Shown one piece after another: positions 10,361-20,469 of a DNA stretch of 64,000 nucleotides. The stretch is from positions 372,001-436,000 of the forward strand of contig JAJTUP010000056.1 of the NCBI GenBank assembly GCA_021399435.1. Direction: 5' to 3'. Both the position numbers and the translations under genes were made by a program. This DNA comes from Diaporthe sp. PMI_573 (taxonomy: Eukaryota; Ascomycota; Sordariomycetes; Diaporthales; Diaporthaceae). Each line of letters opens with the position of its first letter. The first letter of the stretch is position 1. The notes under the pieces are model-generated. The model saw only the letters and a list, made by a program, of their open reading frames with translations. It was not told the DNA's origin and made no database searches.

Positions 10361-11261
10361 ACATTGAGGCTATTCGGAGGTCATCGTGCCGGCAATTCTT
10401 ACGGTGGCACTGATAAAACGTCTCCGATCCCAAACTCAACCATCAACAGCGGTGCCTGGAATAGTTTCCCTCAACATGGGATCAAAAATACGTGAGACCC
10501 GTGTCATTACGCAACTGCGAGCTGAGGATCTTAAGGAAAGTGAGGATAAACTTGAGGAGTATGAGGACAGACTTGAGGACATCAACGCCTCATCAAAATC
10601 ATATCATTCTTGTGTTCATCAATCAATTCGGCACCAAAAACACCCCTAGGCCAAAGAGAAAACGGGTGTCCTTAGACGTTATAGCGATGGCACAAGTCCC
10701 TGATGACTCGGGTCTCGAGGCACAGTTGTTTTTACATTCTCACGCTTTTCAAAAATAAATACCCTCACCTTCTTTACATATCTTACATTTGGTTCTTCGC
10801 ACTACATCTTCAAGGACAATGGTATTCCTGTCCTTTGCCCCCTCAACAGATCTTACTTTACAGTACGGTTTACTTTGGCCTATAGAGCATGAGTAACAAT
10901 ATTACATTTCCCACATTACAGTACAAGGAGTATATACTACAGGACCCCCATATTTATGTTTAATGAATCAGGTACATTTAGCTCTGTAACGATGAGAGAA
11001 GTACCATCGTCTAGGAGGTGGTAGAAACCCACTTGAATGGATACTTGTTTCGGTAGTTTCCCATGTGCGTACTATGCAGTACTTCGAAAATTTATCAAAG
11101 CACTCTACTGGCTTTTTAAAAGAGCTCACGTTTGTGTCCTTCGTAGTCAACTAGAAGGACGACATAGAGTTCAGGCAGATCCAGATACGCAGTACCTTAA
11201 TTTCATACATATTTATCTTTATGTCCTTTGTCAATCATCTAGCCTCTATAGTTAAAATAAG
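10361..11261. other. no recognisable gene
   Basis: Frames such as 10386-10649 (+) have a charged Glu/Asp-rich run (EDKLEEYEDRLEDI) but no family match, and the rest is AT-rich. No repeats or RNA genes are evident. Confidence 0.4.
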
Positions 11262-11447
11262 GCTGTTTACCAAGCACGTTTGGAAATTATATGGCCTCCC
11301 CACGACAATTGTCTCTGACTGAGGCCCTCAATTTGTGTCTGAATTCTGGAAACACCTTATCCGCCGCCTGAAGATCTCCGCCACCCTGTCGACCGCTTAC
11401 CACCCTGAGACTGACGGACAGACTGAGCGCATGAACGCCGCCCTAGA
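11262..11447 (+). mobile_element. Ty3/gypsy integrase fragment with stop codon
   Basis: The plus frame encodes the integrase core pieces [28 protein letters not shown] and [15 protein letters not shown], including the second catalytic Asp and the catalytic Glu. A TGA replaces the codon after VSD; it differs by one C-to-T change from CGA, which would fit repeat-induced point mutation or simple CpG decay. Homology stops at about 11447, where an antisense SET-domain fragment starts. The fragment is a relic and is not part of the nearby intact gypsy element. Confidence 0.8.
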
Positions 11448-11690
11448 AATTTGAATATTGACCAGCTTTTTTCCTCCCTTGTCGTGCTCAGAAGCGTGGT
11501 TAATGTAGCGGCTGAGAAGCCTGAGATTGCCATATATGGCCGCGTCTACCCAGATGTCTTCGTAGTCCAGGAGCGTGAACAAGTAACTGCTGTGTCTGGA
11601 GTCGTCGAAAACGTCGCCGCGTCGTGCTTCTCGACGGACACCTCGTCGTGCGAGATCAATTCCCCAGCGGGATGCGCTCTAAAGCATCAT
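11448..11690 (-). pseudogene. SET-domain methyltransferase fragment
   Basis: On the minus strand the segment encodes pieces of a SET domain: GELISHDEV, then after a frame change EARRGDVFDDSRHSSYLFTL, then IWVDAAIYGN and SRYINHASEHD. This follows the SET order (substrate/SAM pocket, then the pseudoknot motif related to N-x-SRFINHS). A few extra residues (LRL) interrupt the last motif. SET proteins methylate lysines on histones or other proteins. Both ends are missing and there is at least one frameshift, so it is a broken scrap joined to the integrase scrap. Confidence 0.7.
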
Positions 11691-11846
11691 CATAAGCAAA
11701 GGTTAACGGTAAGGAAGCTATCACTGATAACGAAATATCCTAAGTAACCAGTTTTTATAATGCATGATTAAACAAGAATATATAGCTAGCTTTATAGAAC
11801 TAGGTCGAGATTAAGCTATAACGTGGTTTACCACCCAGCCGGTCAG

Positions 11847-12057
11847 TGTAACGGCCAGTAATATCCAGCATGGAAGCTGTTGTATTGGCACTACGTACGA
11901 AGATTCTAAGCTTAAGGAGAGAAGAAGGAAGGAAAGAAACTCGCGATGTGCGACGCGTGGAGAAGTTTAATAACCGTGGTCCGTGCCTGTGGCAGGGACC
12001 AGCCCCTGCCAGCACCTTGTGGTGGTGTCAGCCCGTCTAGTGGTGACAACCGCCACA
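11847..12057 (-). repeat. 3' LTR of the gypsy element
   Basis: This 211-bp repeat nearly matches 15858-16069 (one single-base gap in the CGCGT(T)GGAG run and one C/A change). Terminal TG...CA dinucleotides are present. Confidence 0.95.
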
Positions 12058-12074
12058 CTACCCCCCTCCAAAGC
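12058..12074 (-). promoter_or_regulatory. polypurine tract
   Basis: The minus strand reads a purine-rich run containing GGAGGGGGG directly before the 3' LTR. This is the expected site for plus-strand priming. Confidence 0.75.
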
Positions 12075-12099
12075 GCGGACGGCAGAGGCGTGCGGGCTT

Positions 12100-15000
12100 T
12101 TAAAGGTGACGCTTGATCTTGGTCTTGGTCTTGGACCCCAGCTCTCCGTGCGCTGCTACGTTGTCTTCGTCATGATCAGGATCGGCTTCGTCCTTGGCAG
12201 CGGCTCTGATCCATTCCTGTAGTCGTTTAGGCGGTCCTGGGGCATCCGGGTGGAGTTGATGAAAGCTTTCCAAGGCAATGGGGGCATTCTTGAAGTTTCT
12301 CGCTGGGTACCAAGTATCATCCGGATCGCAGCCGCGCCAGGCGGCTTGATATTGTAACGTCTTTGTCTTTCCAAGCAGCCGTGAACGTTCTATGTGGTCG
12401 ACTTCATACTCTGGCTCACCGTTAATGTCCTCTGGTGGCGGTGGGGTTTGGTGTTGTTGCGGTAGCGGGTCATCCGGGGCCTTTCTCAACCGGTCGGCAT
12501 GGAACAGGTTTGTCATTGAGTACGACGGGGGCAAGTCAAGAACATAACTGTACCCCCGTTCTTGTTTGATCTTGAACGGGCCTACCCGCTGGGATTCTAA
12601 ACGCGTTGTTGGGGCGGTTGTAGAAAACCCCTTCTTCTTCAGGAAAACCATGTCTTCAACAGAGAAGTCTGCTGGGCGTCGTTTCTGATTCGCCTGTGTT
12701 TGTTGTCGGTTTTGAGCTGTCTGAGCTGCTGTTCGAGCTGAGTCCTGTACGGTCTTGGTTTCTCTCAGGATTTCCAGGGCGCGTTCTTCTGGTCTGGACG
12801 ACGCTGTTGCCGTTCTAAGGTCAAGCGACAGGGGATTCCGGACATCTTTACCGAGGGCGACCTTTAACGGTGCCATGTTGATTGACGAGTGCCACGAGGA
12901 ATTATGAGCAAAGTCTAGTGCCGGCAGGTGTGTGCTCCAGTCGTTCTGATACTTGTTCACGTAGAACCGTAGTCGCTGGTCGAGCTCCTGGTTTGTGAAC
13001 TCCACGGCGCCTTGGGTCTGTGGGTGGTAAGCACTACCATGTCGATGCTTCGTGCCCGTAAGTTCGTTCAATTTGGCGAGGAACCTGGACACAAAGGGTC
13101 CCGCGTTATCGGTTATCCAGACTGCCGGCGCGCCCAAGATCCGGTACAGATAACGATAGTAACGAGCAGCAACATCCTCTGCGGTATCAGACTTCTTTCC
13201 GGGCAGGGTTGCAATGATGCGGCTGAATTTGTCGATAAAAACCCACACATAGTCATATCCGTACCGGTCCTTCGGCATATCCTTTCCGTCAACCACAACG
13301 TGCTCCCATACAGTCTGAGGGATAGGCAATGGGTGGAGAAGGCCTGGTGTTTTGTCGTGTGTAGCTTTGTTCCGATGGCATTCGTAGCAGTTCCTCACGT
13401 ACTGGCGGATCGTCTTTTTCATTTCTGGCCAGTAGTACTCTCGTTCCAAAGCCTTAATAGTCTTGTTCTGTCCCTGGTGCGCGAAGATCTGCGGCACGTG
13501 TGCCTCGCGGACTAAGGCGGTACGTAAGAAAATGTGCCCATCACTCGTCTTTTCCGGCACCCATAGGCGGCCATCCTTTAGACCTAGTGCTTGTTGATGA
13601 TTTTCCGCACGAATAAGGTCCACCAGATCTGCTCCCTTTGGGGCTTCCGGGGTCCCTTCTGCGACTGCGGCGATAGGGAAGTCAAGCTTCTCCGGTGGGA
13701 CCAGCGTTGTCGTCCGTTCTTCCCGTTCTCTTGCCTTCACCGTAGGCAGGTCGGCTGTCTTGCGGGACAGGGCGTCAGCCGCCACGTTTTCTTTGCCTGG
13801 GCGATACTGAAAGGTGATATCGAAGTTGGAGAGGAAGTCAGCCCAGCGGATCTGTCTCGTTGATAGCATCCGTTTGCTAGCAAAGTACACAAGGGCCTGG
13901 TGGTCAGTGACGACGAAGAACTGCATCCCGAGGAGCTCTGGGTAGTAGTGTTCCAATGTCTGTACCACTGCGAGGAGCTCTCGATCTTGGATGGGGTAGG
14001 CTCGTTCTGCCGGTGTCATGGTCTTGGAAAAGTAACCAACTGGTTTCCAGACGCCACCCTCTTGTTGTTGCCAGATCACACCTCCTGTGGCGTTTCTGGA
14101 TGCGTCGGTCTCGACCTTTGTGGGGCGGTCAGGCCTGAAAAATGCCATCACCGGGGCCTCACAGGCTAACCTCTTCAAGTCCTCAAAGGCGTGCTGCTGC
14201 TCGGTACCAAGGACGAAAGGAGCGTCTTTCTTCAGCAAGCGATTCAAGGGTTCTGCGATGTCACTAGCATGGTAGCAGAACATGCGGATAAAATTGCAAA
14301 GACCCAGGAACGAGCGGATAGCGGTTCTGTTGGTCAGGTCCTCCCACTTCCAACTTTGGATCGCCTTGATCTTCGCCGGGTCGATGCTGATCCCCACCCC
14401 TGCTTCCATCATCACGCCGAGGTAGACAGCCCTCTGGACGTTAAAGCGTGACTTGTTAATATCCCCTTGCAGGTCGGCACGATGGAGGCGGTGGATTACC
14501 TCTTCCACCTGGTCCCAGTGTTCCTCCTCAGGGCCCGAATAGATCAGGACATCGTCGGCATAGGCACTGGCGAACAAGTCTAGCAGTTCGTTCAGCTGGG
14601 CATTGATGAAGCGTTGCCACCAGGCGGGCCCGACCTTTAGTCCAAACGGGAGTACCTTCCACTGGAACGTGCCTTGTCTGGTTCGGAACGCGGTTAGGTA
14701 CTCACTGCCAACCGCCAGTCTCATACGGTGAAACGCCTGAATGACATCTAGGATCGTGAAGCGTTCGGCGTCGCGGCAGTTAAACAACGTACCGCTCAGG
14801 TCTGGTGCTGGTACTTTCATATCCTTCAGGAATCGATTCCTCCAGCGGTAGTCAATGCAGAAACGCCTGTCTGCCGAGTGTGGTTTCGGTACGAAGAGAA
14901 CTGGGGCAGCATCCTCTTGCATACAAGGCTCGATGAAGCCCATCTCGAGGAGCTTGTCGATGGTCTGCTTCTCCAGGGGTAGGTGTTGTATCGGCGTCCT

Positions 15001-15351
15001 ATACCTAGGCGGGCTCCCCTTTGTCGGTCTGTCCATCTCGAGAACCACATCGTGCCCTGGTCTATGAGGTGGCAGGGTATTGGCAGCCCTTTTGGAAAAG
15101 AAACCTTCCAGGTGGGCCAGCTGCTTCGGTATCTTTTCTCGTACCAGCCTGATATGCTCTGGATCCTCGTCTTCCGGGAATAGGATAGGTTCTCCTTTAT
15201 TCGTCCTCCATGCCTGTAATGCTGAGAGGCTCACCGTAGGTCTTGAACATTCTCCCGTCTCAAAGGGTATTGGTTCTGTGGGCATCGCCCTCCTCGCCCA
15301 CCGCTCTCGTCGAGGATCTGAGTCTAGCTGGGCAGTGATTTCCGCTATCAC
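12100..15351 (-). CDS. Ty3/gypsy Pol: RT, RNase H, integrase, chromodomain (about 1083 aa)
   Basis: The open frame extends upstream of position 15351 (a GTG) into the protease region in the -1 frame, so the true product is probably a protease-Pol fusion made by frameshift. Numbering from 15351: reverse transcriptase about 100-310 with YADD at 264-267; RNase H about 410-530 with D416, E458, D483 and D526; integrase zinc motif H618/H625/C655/C658; integrase catalytic D688, D748 (ITDNAGPF) and E784 (GAVEFTNQ). A C-terminal chromodomain (YEVDHIERSRLLG ... WRGCDPDDTWYP) lies at about 981-1035. The chromodomain marks a chromovirus-clade element that targets heterochromatin. No internal stop is present. 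Product: reverse transcription and integration machinery. Confidence 0.93.
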   Translation of the reverse strand: MIAEITAQLDSDPRRERWARRAMPTEPIPFETGECSRPTVSLSALQAWRTNKGEPILFPEDEDPEHIRLVREKIPKQLAHLEGFFSKRAANTLPPHRPGHDVVLEMDRPTKGSPPRYRTPIQHLPLEKQTIDKLLEMGFIEPCMQEDAAPVLFVPKPHSADRRFCIDYRWRNRFLKDMKVPAPDLSGTLFNCRDAERFTILDVIQAFHRMRLAVGSEYLTAFRTRQGTFQWKVLPFGLKVGPAWWQRFINAQLNELLDLFASAYADDVLIYSGPEEEHWDQVEEVIHRLHRADLQGDINKSRFNVQRAVYLGVMMEAGVGISIDPAKIKAIQSWKWEDLTNRTAIRSFLGLCNFIRMFCYHASDIAEPLNRLLKKDAPFVLGTEQQHAFEDLKRLACEAPVMAFFRPDRPTKVETDASRNATGGVIWQQQEGGVWKPVGYFSKTMTPAERAYPIQDRELLAVVQTLEHYYPELLGMQFFVVTDHQALVYFASKRMLSTRQIRWADFLSNFDITFQYRPGKENVAADALSRKTADLPTVKAREREERTTTLVPPEKLDFPIAAVAEGTPEAPKGADLVDLIRAENHQQALGLKDGRLWVPEKTSDGHIFLRTALVREAHVPQIFAHQGQNKTIKALEREYYWPEMKKTIRQYVRNCYECHRNKATHDKTPGLLHPLPIPQTVWEHVVVDGKDMPKDRYGYDYVWVFIDKFSRIIATLPGKKSDTAEDVAARYYRYLYRILGAPAVWITDNAGPFVSRFLAKLNELTGTKHRHGSAYHPQTQGAVEFTNQELDQRLRFYVNKYQNDWSTHLPALDFAHNSSWHSSINMAPLKVALGKDVRNPLSLDLRTATASSRPEERALEILRETKTVQDSARTAAQTAQNRQQTQANQKRRPADFSVEDMVFLKKKGFSTTAPTTRLESQRVGPFKIKQERGYSYVLDLPPSYSMTNLFHADRLRKAPDDPLPQQHQTPPPPEDINGEPEYEVDHIERSRLLGKTKTLQYQAAWRGCDPDDTWYPARNFKNAPIALESFHQLHPDAPGPPKRLQEWIRAAAKDEADPDHDEDNVAAHGELGSKTKTKIKRHL

Positions 15352-15752
15352 GTCATTGGTCGTCGTCGCGTTCTCGGGTCTCTTCCCTGCACGACGGAGG
15401 ATCTGATACTGCTTGTGTTGCCGGTCAACAATTTGGTCTCGGCGGTCTGAGTCTTCTTGGTTCTTTGTTCGACATCACCGCTTCGTCTACAAGGGGGCGA
15501 TAATTCGATAGCTGGTGCGAACTTCGCTACCGCTGGGATGTCATCCGGCCATATGAGTTGACGCTCTCGGGGCCACATCAGTACGTTCTTCTCAGCTAAC
15601 CAGTACTGTCCGATAAAGATGTCGCAGCCCGTCTCAGTAACCCAAAAAGTCTCATCTGGGAAGCGGCGCCCATCGATCTCCAAAGAGGCGATCATTTTCA
15701 TGGTGTGGCTCTCTCGGTTCAATTCGTGCAATTTCTTTCCTGTCGCCTGCAC
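15348..15752 (-). CDS. gypsy aspartic-protease remainder
   Basis: This frame holds the C-terminal half of the retroviral-type protease (ETGCDIFIGQYWLAEKNVLM, then LIWPDDIPA). The active-site D-S/T-G motif and all of Gag are missing. The frame is open only from a TAG at about 15807, some 50 bp from the 5' LTR, so a deletion joined the LTR region to mid-protease. It overlaps the Pol frame, which is shifted by -1. The 15752 GTG is an arbitrary start. Confidence 0.8.
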   Translation of the reverse strand: MQATGKKLHELNRESHTMKMIASLEIDGRRFPDETFWVTETGCDIFIGQYWLAEKNVLMWPRERQLIWPDDIPAVAKFAPAIELSPPCRRSGDVEQRTKKTQTAETKLLTGNTSSIRSSVVQGRDPRTRRRPMT

Positions 15753-15857
15753 ACGACATAGGGTTTGATTGAGGTGGCCTTATTTGTTGATCGCTGGGCA
15801 GCGACGGTTGCCTATTTCTGGATCGCTAGACAGCGATGGGTTTGAAGCTTAGAATAG

Positions 15858-16069
15858 TGTAACGGCCAGTAATATCCAGCATGGAAGCTGTTGTATTGGC
15901 ACTACGTACGAAGATTCTAAGCTTAAGGAGAGAAGAAGGAAGGAAAGAAACTCGCGATGTGCGACGCGTTGGAGAAGTTTAATAACCGTGGTCCGTGCAT
16001 GTGGCAGGGACCAGCCCCTGCCAGCACCTTGTGGTGGTGTCAGCCCGTCTAGTGGTGACAACCGCCACA
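15858..16069 (-). repeat. 5' LTR of the gypsy element
   Basis: This 212-bp repeat pairs with the 3' LTR at 11847-12057. Followed on the plus strand by GTCAG, the second copy of the target duplication. Confidence 0.95.
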
Positions 16070-16481
16070 GTCAGGACACCCAGCCGGACACTTTTTTTAC
16101 ATACAAAAAACGTCCGTGCCAACCCTACCTACTTCTTCAAACTAGGCCTAATTGGGATGAAAATTTCAGTATCGATAGAGATTAATATAATAAAGCTATG
16201 TTTTAAATTTCAGATTTCTAACTTTTAAATATAATTAGTTATATCGGAAAAACTAAATTACAGGGGTCTTTTTTAGTTTTTCCGATATAACTAATTTTAT
16301 ATAAAAGGTAAAATTCTGAAATTTCATATATAGATTTATTATATAAATTTCTATCGATACTGAAATTTTCATCCCAATTAGGCCTAGTTTGAAGAAGTAG
16401 GTAGGGTTGGCACGGACGTTTTTTGTATGTAAAAAAGTGTCCGGCTGGGTGTCCTGACCGGCTGGGTGGTAAACCACGTTA

Positions 16482-17243
16482 TATAAGTTAGCAAGATATA
16501 GCTAATTTCCTCTATAAGTAATACTGTCTGACTGCGGGACTGACGGTGTGTCCCCTTGGAGCTGATTTTAGAGTTCAAATACTCGCACCCAAAATACAGT
16601 AAAAGGGTCTCTTCGTTTAAGCATGGAAACCACCCAGTAACCACTCCCCAGGAGGCGCTAAGAATATACTGCTGTATTTTTCAATGTACTTTTAGAAATG
16701 CATGGTACGGCGGACATGGAAAAGGCCCCACGGAACCAAAAAAACGAAGACACGTTCGACGGCTATGAACCAATGGAATCAGCTCGGACGCGATGCCACG
16801 GCAACCGCGACGCGATGTGGTGTGCAACAACAAAAGAAGGAGGCTGGCAACGGCTGCGGAGCTAAACACGATTGGTCGATGGTGTTCTTGGCCCGGGATG
16901 TTTACCCCAGAAAGACGGGAAGCTCCGCCATCCAGAAGGATGACCGGGATCATTGGCAGGGCTGCCTGGATGGAAGCTCGGCGATTGACATCGTATTCAA
17001 TGCTACGCAGGAAACCATGTCTCGGACTAGGCACAGGTCAAATGCGCTCCCTCGAGCAAACCGGTGGGCTATGCGAACCACAGGGGCACTTAAATACTCT
17101 GCTGTTTACTCCTCGCACCTAGAAGTTGGCTTCTCCCTCGATCGGTCTTTTGTTCTTTTCCATCCATTCAGCTAGCCTTCCTACCGTCGAAAAAACATCC
17201 TCAGACACTCAGACGACACTACAACTCAAACTCGGGTGCCAAA
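16482..17243. other. upstream region of the oxygenase gene
   Basis: Overlapping frames on both strands (for example 16702-17175 plus, 16681-17034 minus) have no recognisable domain and mutually exclude one another. A pyrimidine-rich run and CA-rich stretch near 17110-17235 look like a fungal promoter and 5' leader. Confidence 0.4.
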
Positions 17244-20200
17244 ATGGGGAGTGATTCGGAGGATAGTTCACTCTCCGAGTACGAACAACCAAGCGAAGAC
17301 GAAGCTAACTTCCGACAAACTCTCCTCGAGCGCATCGACGAAATTCAAACGACAGGATCCTTTGCAACTGGCAATGTTCTTGATTCCTGCCCAATCCCAG
17401 GCATTTGCGTGGATGGCGGCGAGCCTATCGCCCTACCGCTGTCGGAAGAGGCAGCTCAAAACCTCGCCAGCAAAAGTGACAAGGCACCCTTTGGCAAGCG
17501 CAGAAGAACACTAGTGGACGAGACGGTGAGAAAGACGCTGCAGATTAGCGCAGAGAGAATCAGCTTCCAGAACCCACAATGGGACGGTTTTGTCAACAAA
17601 CTTGTCCAGCGTGTTGCTCATGAGCTTGGAGTACCACCTGCTCCTAACGGGAACAATGTTCGTGCCGAGCTATACAAGCACCTTCTCTACGAACCAGGAG
17701 CCATGTTCAAGCCTCACAAAGAGTAGGTCAATATGCGTCCCGGCACATAGCACCGTAACGGAGGGCTGACAGTCTAGGATAGTACTGAGAAGAATCCGGG
17801 CATGTTTGGAACCCTAGTTATCTGCCTTCCTTCAGAACATACAGGCGGTGCGGTATGCTTGCAGCATGGGAAAGATTCAATGGAACTATCTACCGCTGAG
17901 ACGTCAGCGTATGGTTCCTACTACCTTGCTTGGTATGCAGACGTCACCCACGAGGTAAGTTATCTTCTTGGCTTTAAGACGACTTAGTACTCACTGGTAC
18001 AAAGATCAAGCCAGTTCAGAGAGGATACCGGTGGGTCCTTACGTATAACCTCATCATCGATTACGAGAGCTCTCGCCTATCAGCCTCGGTGCTAGATTCT
18101 CAGATCCAAAGTCTGGTAGAAGCCCTGTCACCGTGGGAAACGCTGCAATATCCGCCAGACTTTCTTGTCTATCCTCTCGATCATCAGTACACACCGAGAA
18201 ACTTGTGTCTTTCTAGCCTGAAAGGCCTCGATTACCAGCACGCTCGCTGCCTTGCCGACAGCTGTGACCGGCACGGAAAATTCTACCTGTTTCTTGCCCA
18301 GCTCGATAAGTACAGGTGTTGGCCAAACGACGAGGACGGTAGATCCAACTTGACACGCCGGACATATCTGCACCACGTCTGCAGCCTCGAGGGCTTCGAG
18401 CTATCTCCACTAGAGGTGGACATAGATAGAACCTCGCTTTTGGACTCCATAAACTATAAAAGAGACCCGGACTTTCGCGCCGGTGGAGAATATATGGGAA
18501 ATCAACATGAAGATATAGAGGAAACCTACTCGGATATGGTAAGCTTTCTGATGTCGAAGCAACGTAACATCACGAGCATGACGATGCTGATAATGGTTGT
18601 TTAATGTCAGGTGCTTGTTATTGTCCGGGCAGACTCCCTGCACGCCCCCCTCTTTGACCCGAGTTCTCCTCAAGACGTAGACAGAGTTATGAGGCATTTA
18701 CGGGCGGGTATCAACTACAACACTAAGACGACGCTGCAAAAGATACTTGTTCGCCTCTGCCGCATAATCTTGGATCAAGGGTTTGCCGACGAAGTGGTGA
18801 ACGATGTGTACCTCGGTTATGCTGCAGTCACCGCTGCGTTTCTCGGCGATTGGCCCCTCTTCGAGGAAGCGCGGGAGAAGACTCTCAAGGCCTGGGATTA
18901 TGGCTCTTGGTCTGCACTCGGTGGACTGATTGATCTCCAGGATCCCCCGATTGAGATAGACGAGTAAGACCCGCCACAACATCACTGAACTCCTTATTGG
19001 ATATGCCGCTAACATGCACGCCCTCTCTAGTATCTTCAAATCCTTGACAAAATGCGGCACGTTCTGCGGTGTCTACAAGGGTCTAACCCATTTCTACAAC
19101 GGGTTTTGTGGAAGCCACCTTAGCCAAAAAGACCCAGCAAAGGCGGAGTACGGGAAGCAGTGGTACAGCGACAAACTGATCAAGACGCTTGATATGTGCG
19201 ACACTTCCATGGGAGAGAAAGACGCTGCCACAATCAAGGAAATTGTTTTGGACCTGATCATCCAATACACACCAGAACAGCGGTAAGAGAATCCGAGTCC
19301 CTCTGTATCTGTGTTTTGGCATCCTCTTCCGACCAAGTCATTCGAGTTCCCAACGACAAATCGAATTTCCACAACTAACCGCTCATAGAAAGAAGATAGA
19401 CAAAGCAGTCACGGACTTTGTTGACAGGTTCAAAGAAGTCAAGGAGTTCGTGAATGCACTGAATGTCGAGCTCCTCCTCGAACTATCGGATCCGAAAAAT
19501 GTCCGGAAGGAATTTCTTCGCGACATATTTCGTATCATTTCAGAATTCGCAATCTCGACGTTCGACTTCGAACTCTACTACGCATACGTGAAGCGTCTAT
19601 ACTACAGCAACACCAACGTACTCATTCGAGATTTCTACAACCAAGCATTGGCGCACAACAAGGACTTAGCTTCCAATCTGTTGCGGCAGCTTTCAGCCCA
19701 GGCTCCCAATGCCGAGAAGAATACAGTGCTGGGAGTTCTATCGCCGCTGATGAAAGAACTGCTTCCATCGTTGGATACAGGTTCCCTGGAGGTGCAGACC
19801 TGCTTCAAGTCGCTCGTGGAAGCCTACATTACCAAGACCGTGGGCAAAGAGCCGTCAAAGCCAAAAGACTGGGCTCGGCCGGCGGAAGTGTACGGGTGCT
19901 ATTCTGGGTGTAAGGCGTGTCCAGAGCTGAACGCCTTCCTAAAGGACCCCGAAGCGAAGGAAAAAACGATAGCCCTGACTGCTGACGACCAAAGACACGT
20001 TAAATGGCACTTCGGCTATCTAGAGAGGAACGGGGATCGCGAGGGTGAAGTCCGCTATACGAAGACGTTGAAAGGGTGGGAAAAACGCCACCGCAACTGG
20101 GTGTTGGATGGCGAAGCGGCACAAGAGAAGCTCCAAGAGCTGCCAAAGGACGCCCTGAAACAAGCACTCGGCGACAAGTACGACACGCTCATGGCGCTCG

Positions 20201-20355
20201 ACCTGGTCAGGATCGACAGGGCCACTGCCCAAGGTCCTAACAAGGCCCAGCCACCCTCACGACCAAAACGCAAGAAGGGCAAGGACGCAAACAACACTGC
20301 GCCTGTGAGGACTTCGAAGCGCGCGCGGCGCGGCGGAGAAAAGATCGAAGGCTGA
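17244..20355 (+). CDS. 2-oxoglutarate/Fe(II)-dependent oxygenase family protein, 918 aa
   Basis: Six exons keep one frame: 17244-17722, 17783-17954, 18005-18538, 18611-18963, 19031-19282 and 19389-20355. Introns of 60, 50, 72, 67 and 106 nt all have GT-AG ends. The N-terminal third is a prolyl-4-hydroxylase-like double-stranded beta-helix: metal ligands H158-x-D160 (KPHKDTEKNPGMFGTL) and distal H216 (ADVTHE), with R226 in GYRWVLTYNL fitting the 2-oxoglutarate anchor. The splice at 17722/17783 exactly restores the HxD loop, supporting that intron. The long C-terminal part is helical and unassigned, with a Cys cluster (GCYSGCKAC) near residue 775 and a Lys/Arg-rich tail (KRKKGK, KRARR) suggesting nuclear import. 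The substrate is unknown; a nuclear protein hydroxylase is an inference. The ATG follows a CCAAA context. Confidence 0.85.
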
Positions 20356-20469
20356 GAGATGTGAAGAAGGCGGAGGGAAAAGCGGCTGATGGAGACTGCA
20401 CATGGGACATGAGAGCCCACATGAGACATGAGTGGCGTAGTGGAGTTCCATATGTGAAATATGTTATTC

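Larger units (their letters stand above)
11847..16069 (-). mobile_element. Ty3/gypsy chromodomain LTR retrotransposon lacking gag, 4.2 kb
   Basis: LTRs lie at 11847-12057 (3') and 15858-16069 (5'), starting TGTGGCGG and ending CGTTACA on the minus strand. They differ by one substitution and one single-base indel. The 5-bp duplication GTCAG flanks the element (11842-11846, 16070-16074). A purine-rich tract (GGAGGGGGGTAG on the minus strand) abuts the 3' LTR. Domain order is protease remainder, reverse transcriptase, RNase H, integrase, chromodomain. No gag or protease active-site region lies between the 5' LTR and the protease remainder, only about 50 bp. No clear tRNA-complementary primer site follows the 5' LTR. 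The copy is recent but should depend on Gag from elsewhere. Confidence 0.93.
11821..16479. mobile_element. palindromic MITE, 431 bp, split by a retrotransposon
   Basis: The left end (11821-11846) and the remainder (16075-16479) form one element when the inserted LTR element and one copy of its 5-bp duplication are removed. Its two halves are reverse complements over roughly 205 bp each, the outer part ACGTGGTTTACCACCC being exact, with a short apex near 16255-16275. The dinucleotide TA flanks both ends (11819-11820, 16480-16481), as expected for Tc1/mariner-type transposition. It has no coding capacity. The near-perfect arms would fold into a long hairpin. Confidence 0.9.

Noticed and set aside
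10033..10367. Several overlapping frames at the right end of the hAT
   Set aside because: They lie within the solo LTR and the subterminal ATCGGAT array; the same frames recur in the LTR copy at 20470-20766.
12983..15406. Many plus-strand frames of 60-167 codons across the gypsy element
   Set aside because: They are antisense to the intact Pol frame, which has all catalytic motifs.
15830..15857. tRNA primer-binding site after the 5' LTR
   Set aside because: No TGG followed by a clear tRNA 3'-end complement is visible directly after the LTR; the deletion may have removed or altered it.
16702..17175. 157-codon plus frame upstream of the oxygenase
   Set aside because: It overlaps a similarly long minus frame, has no domain and reads across a promoter-like region.
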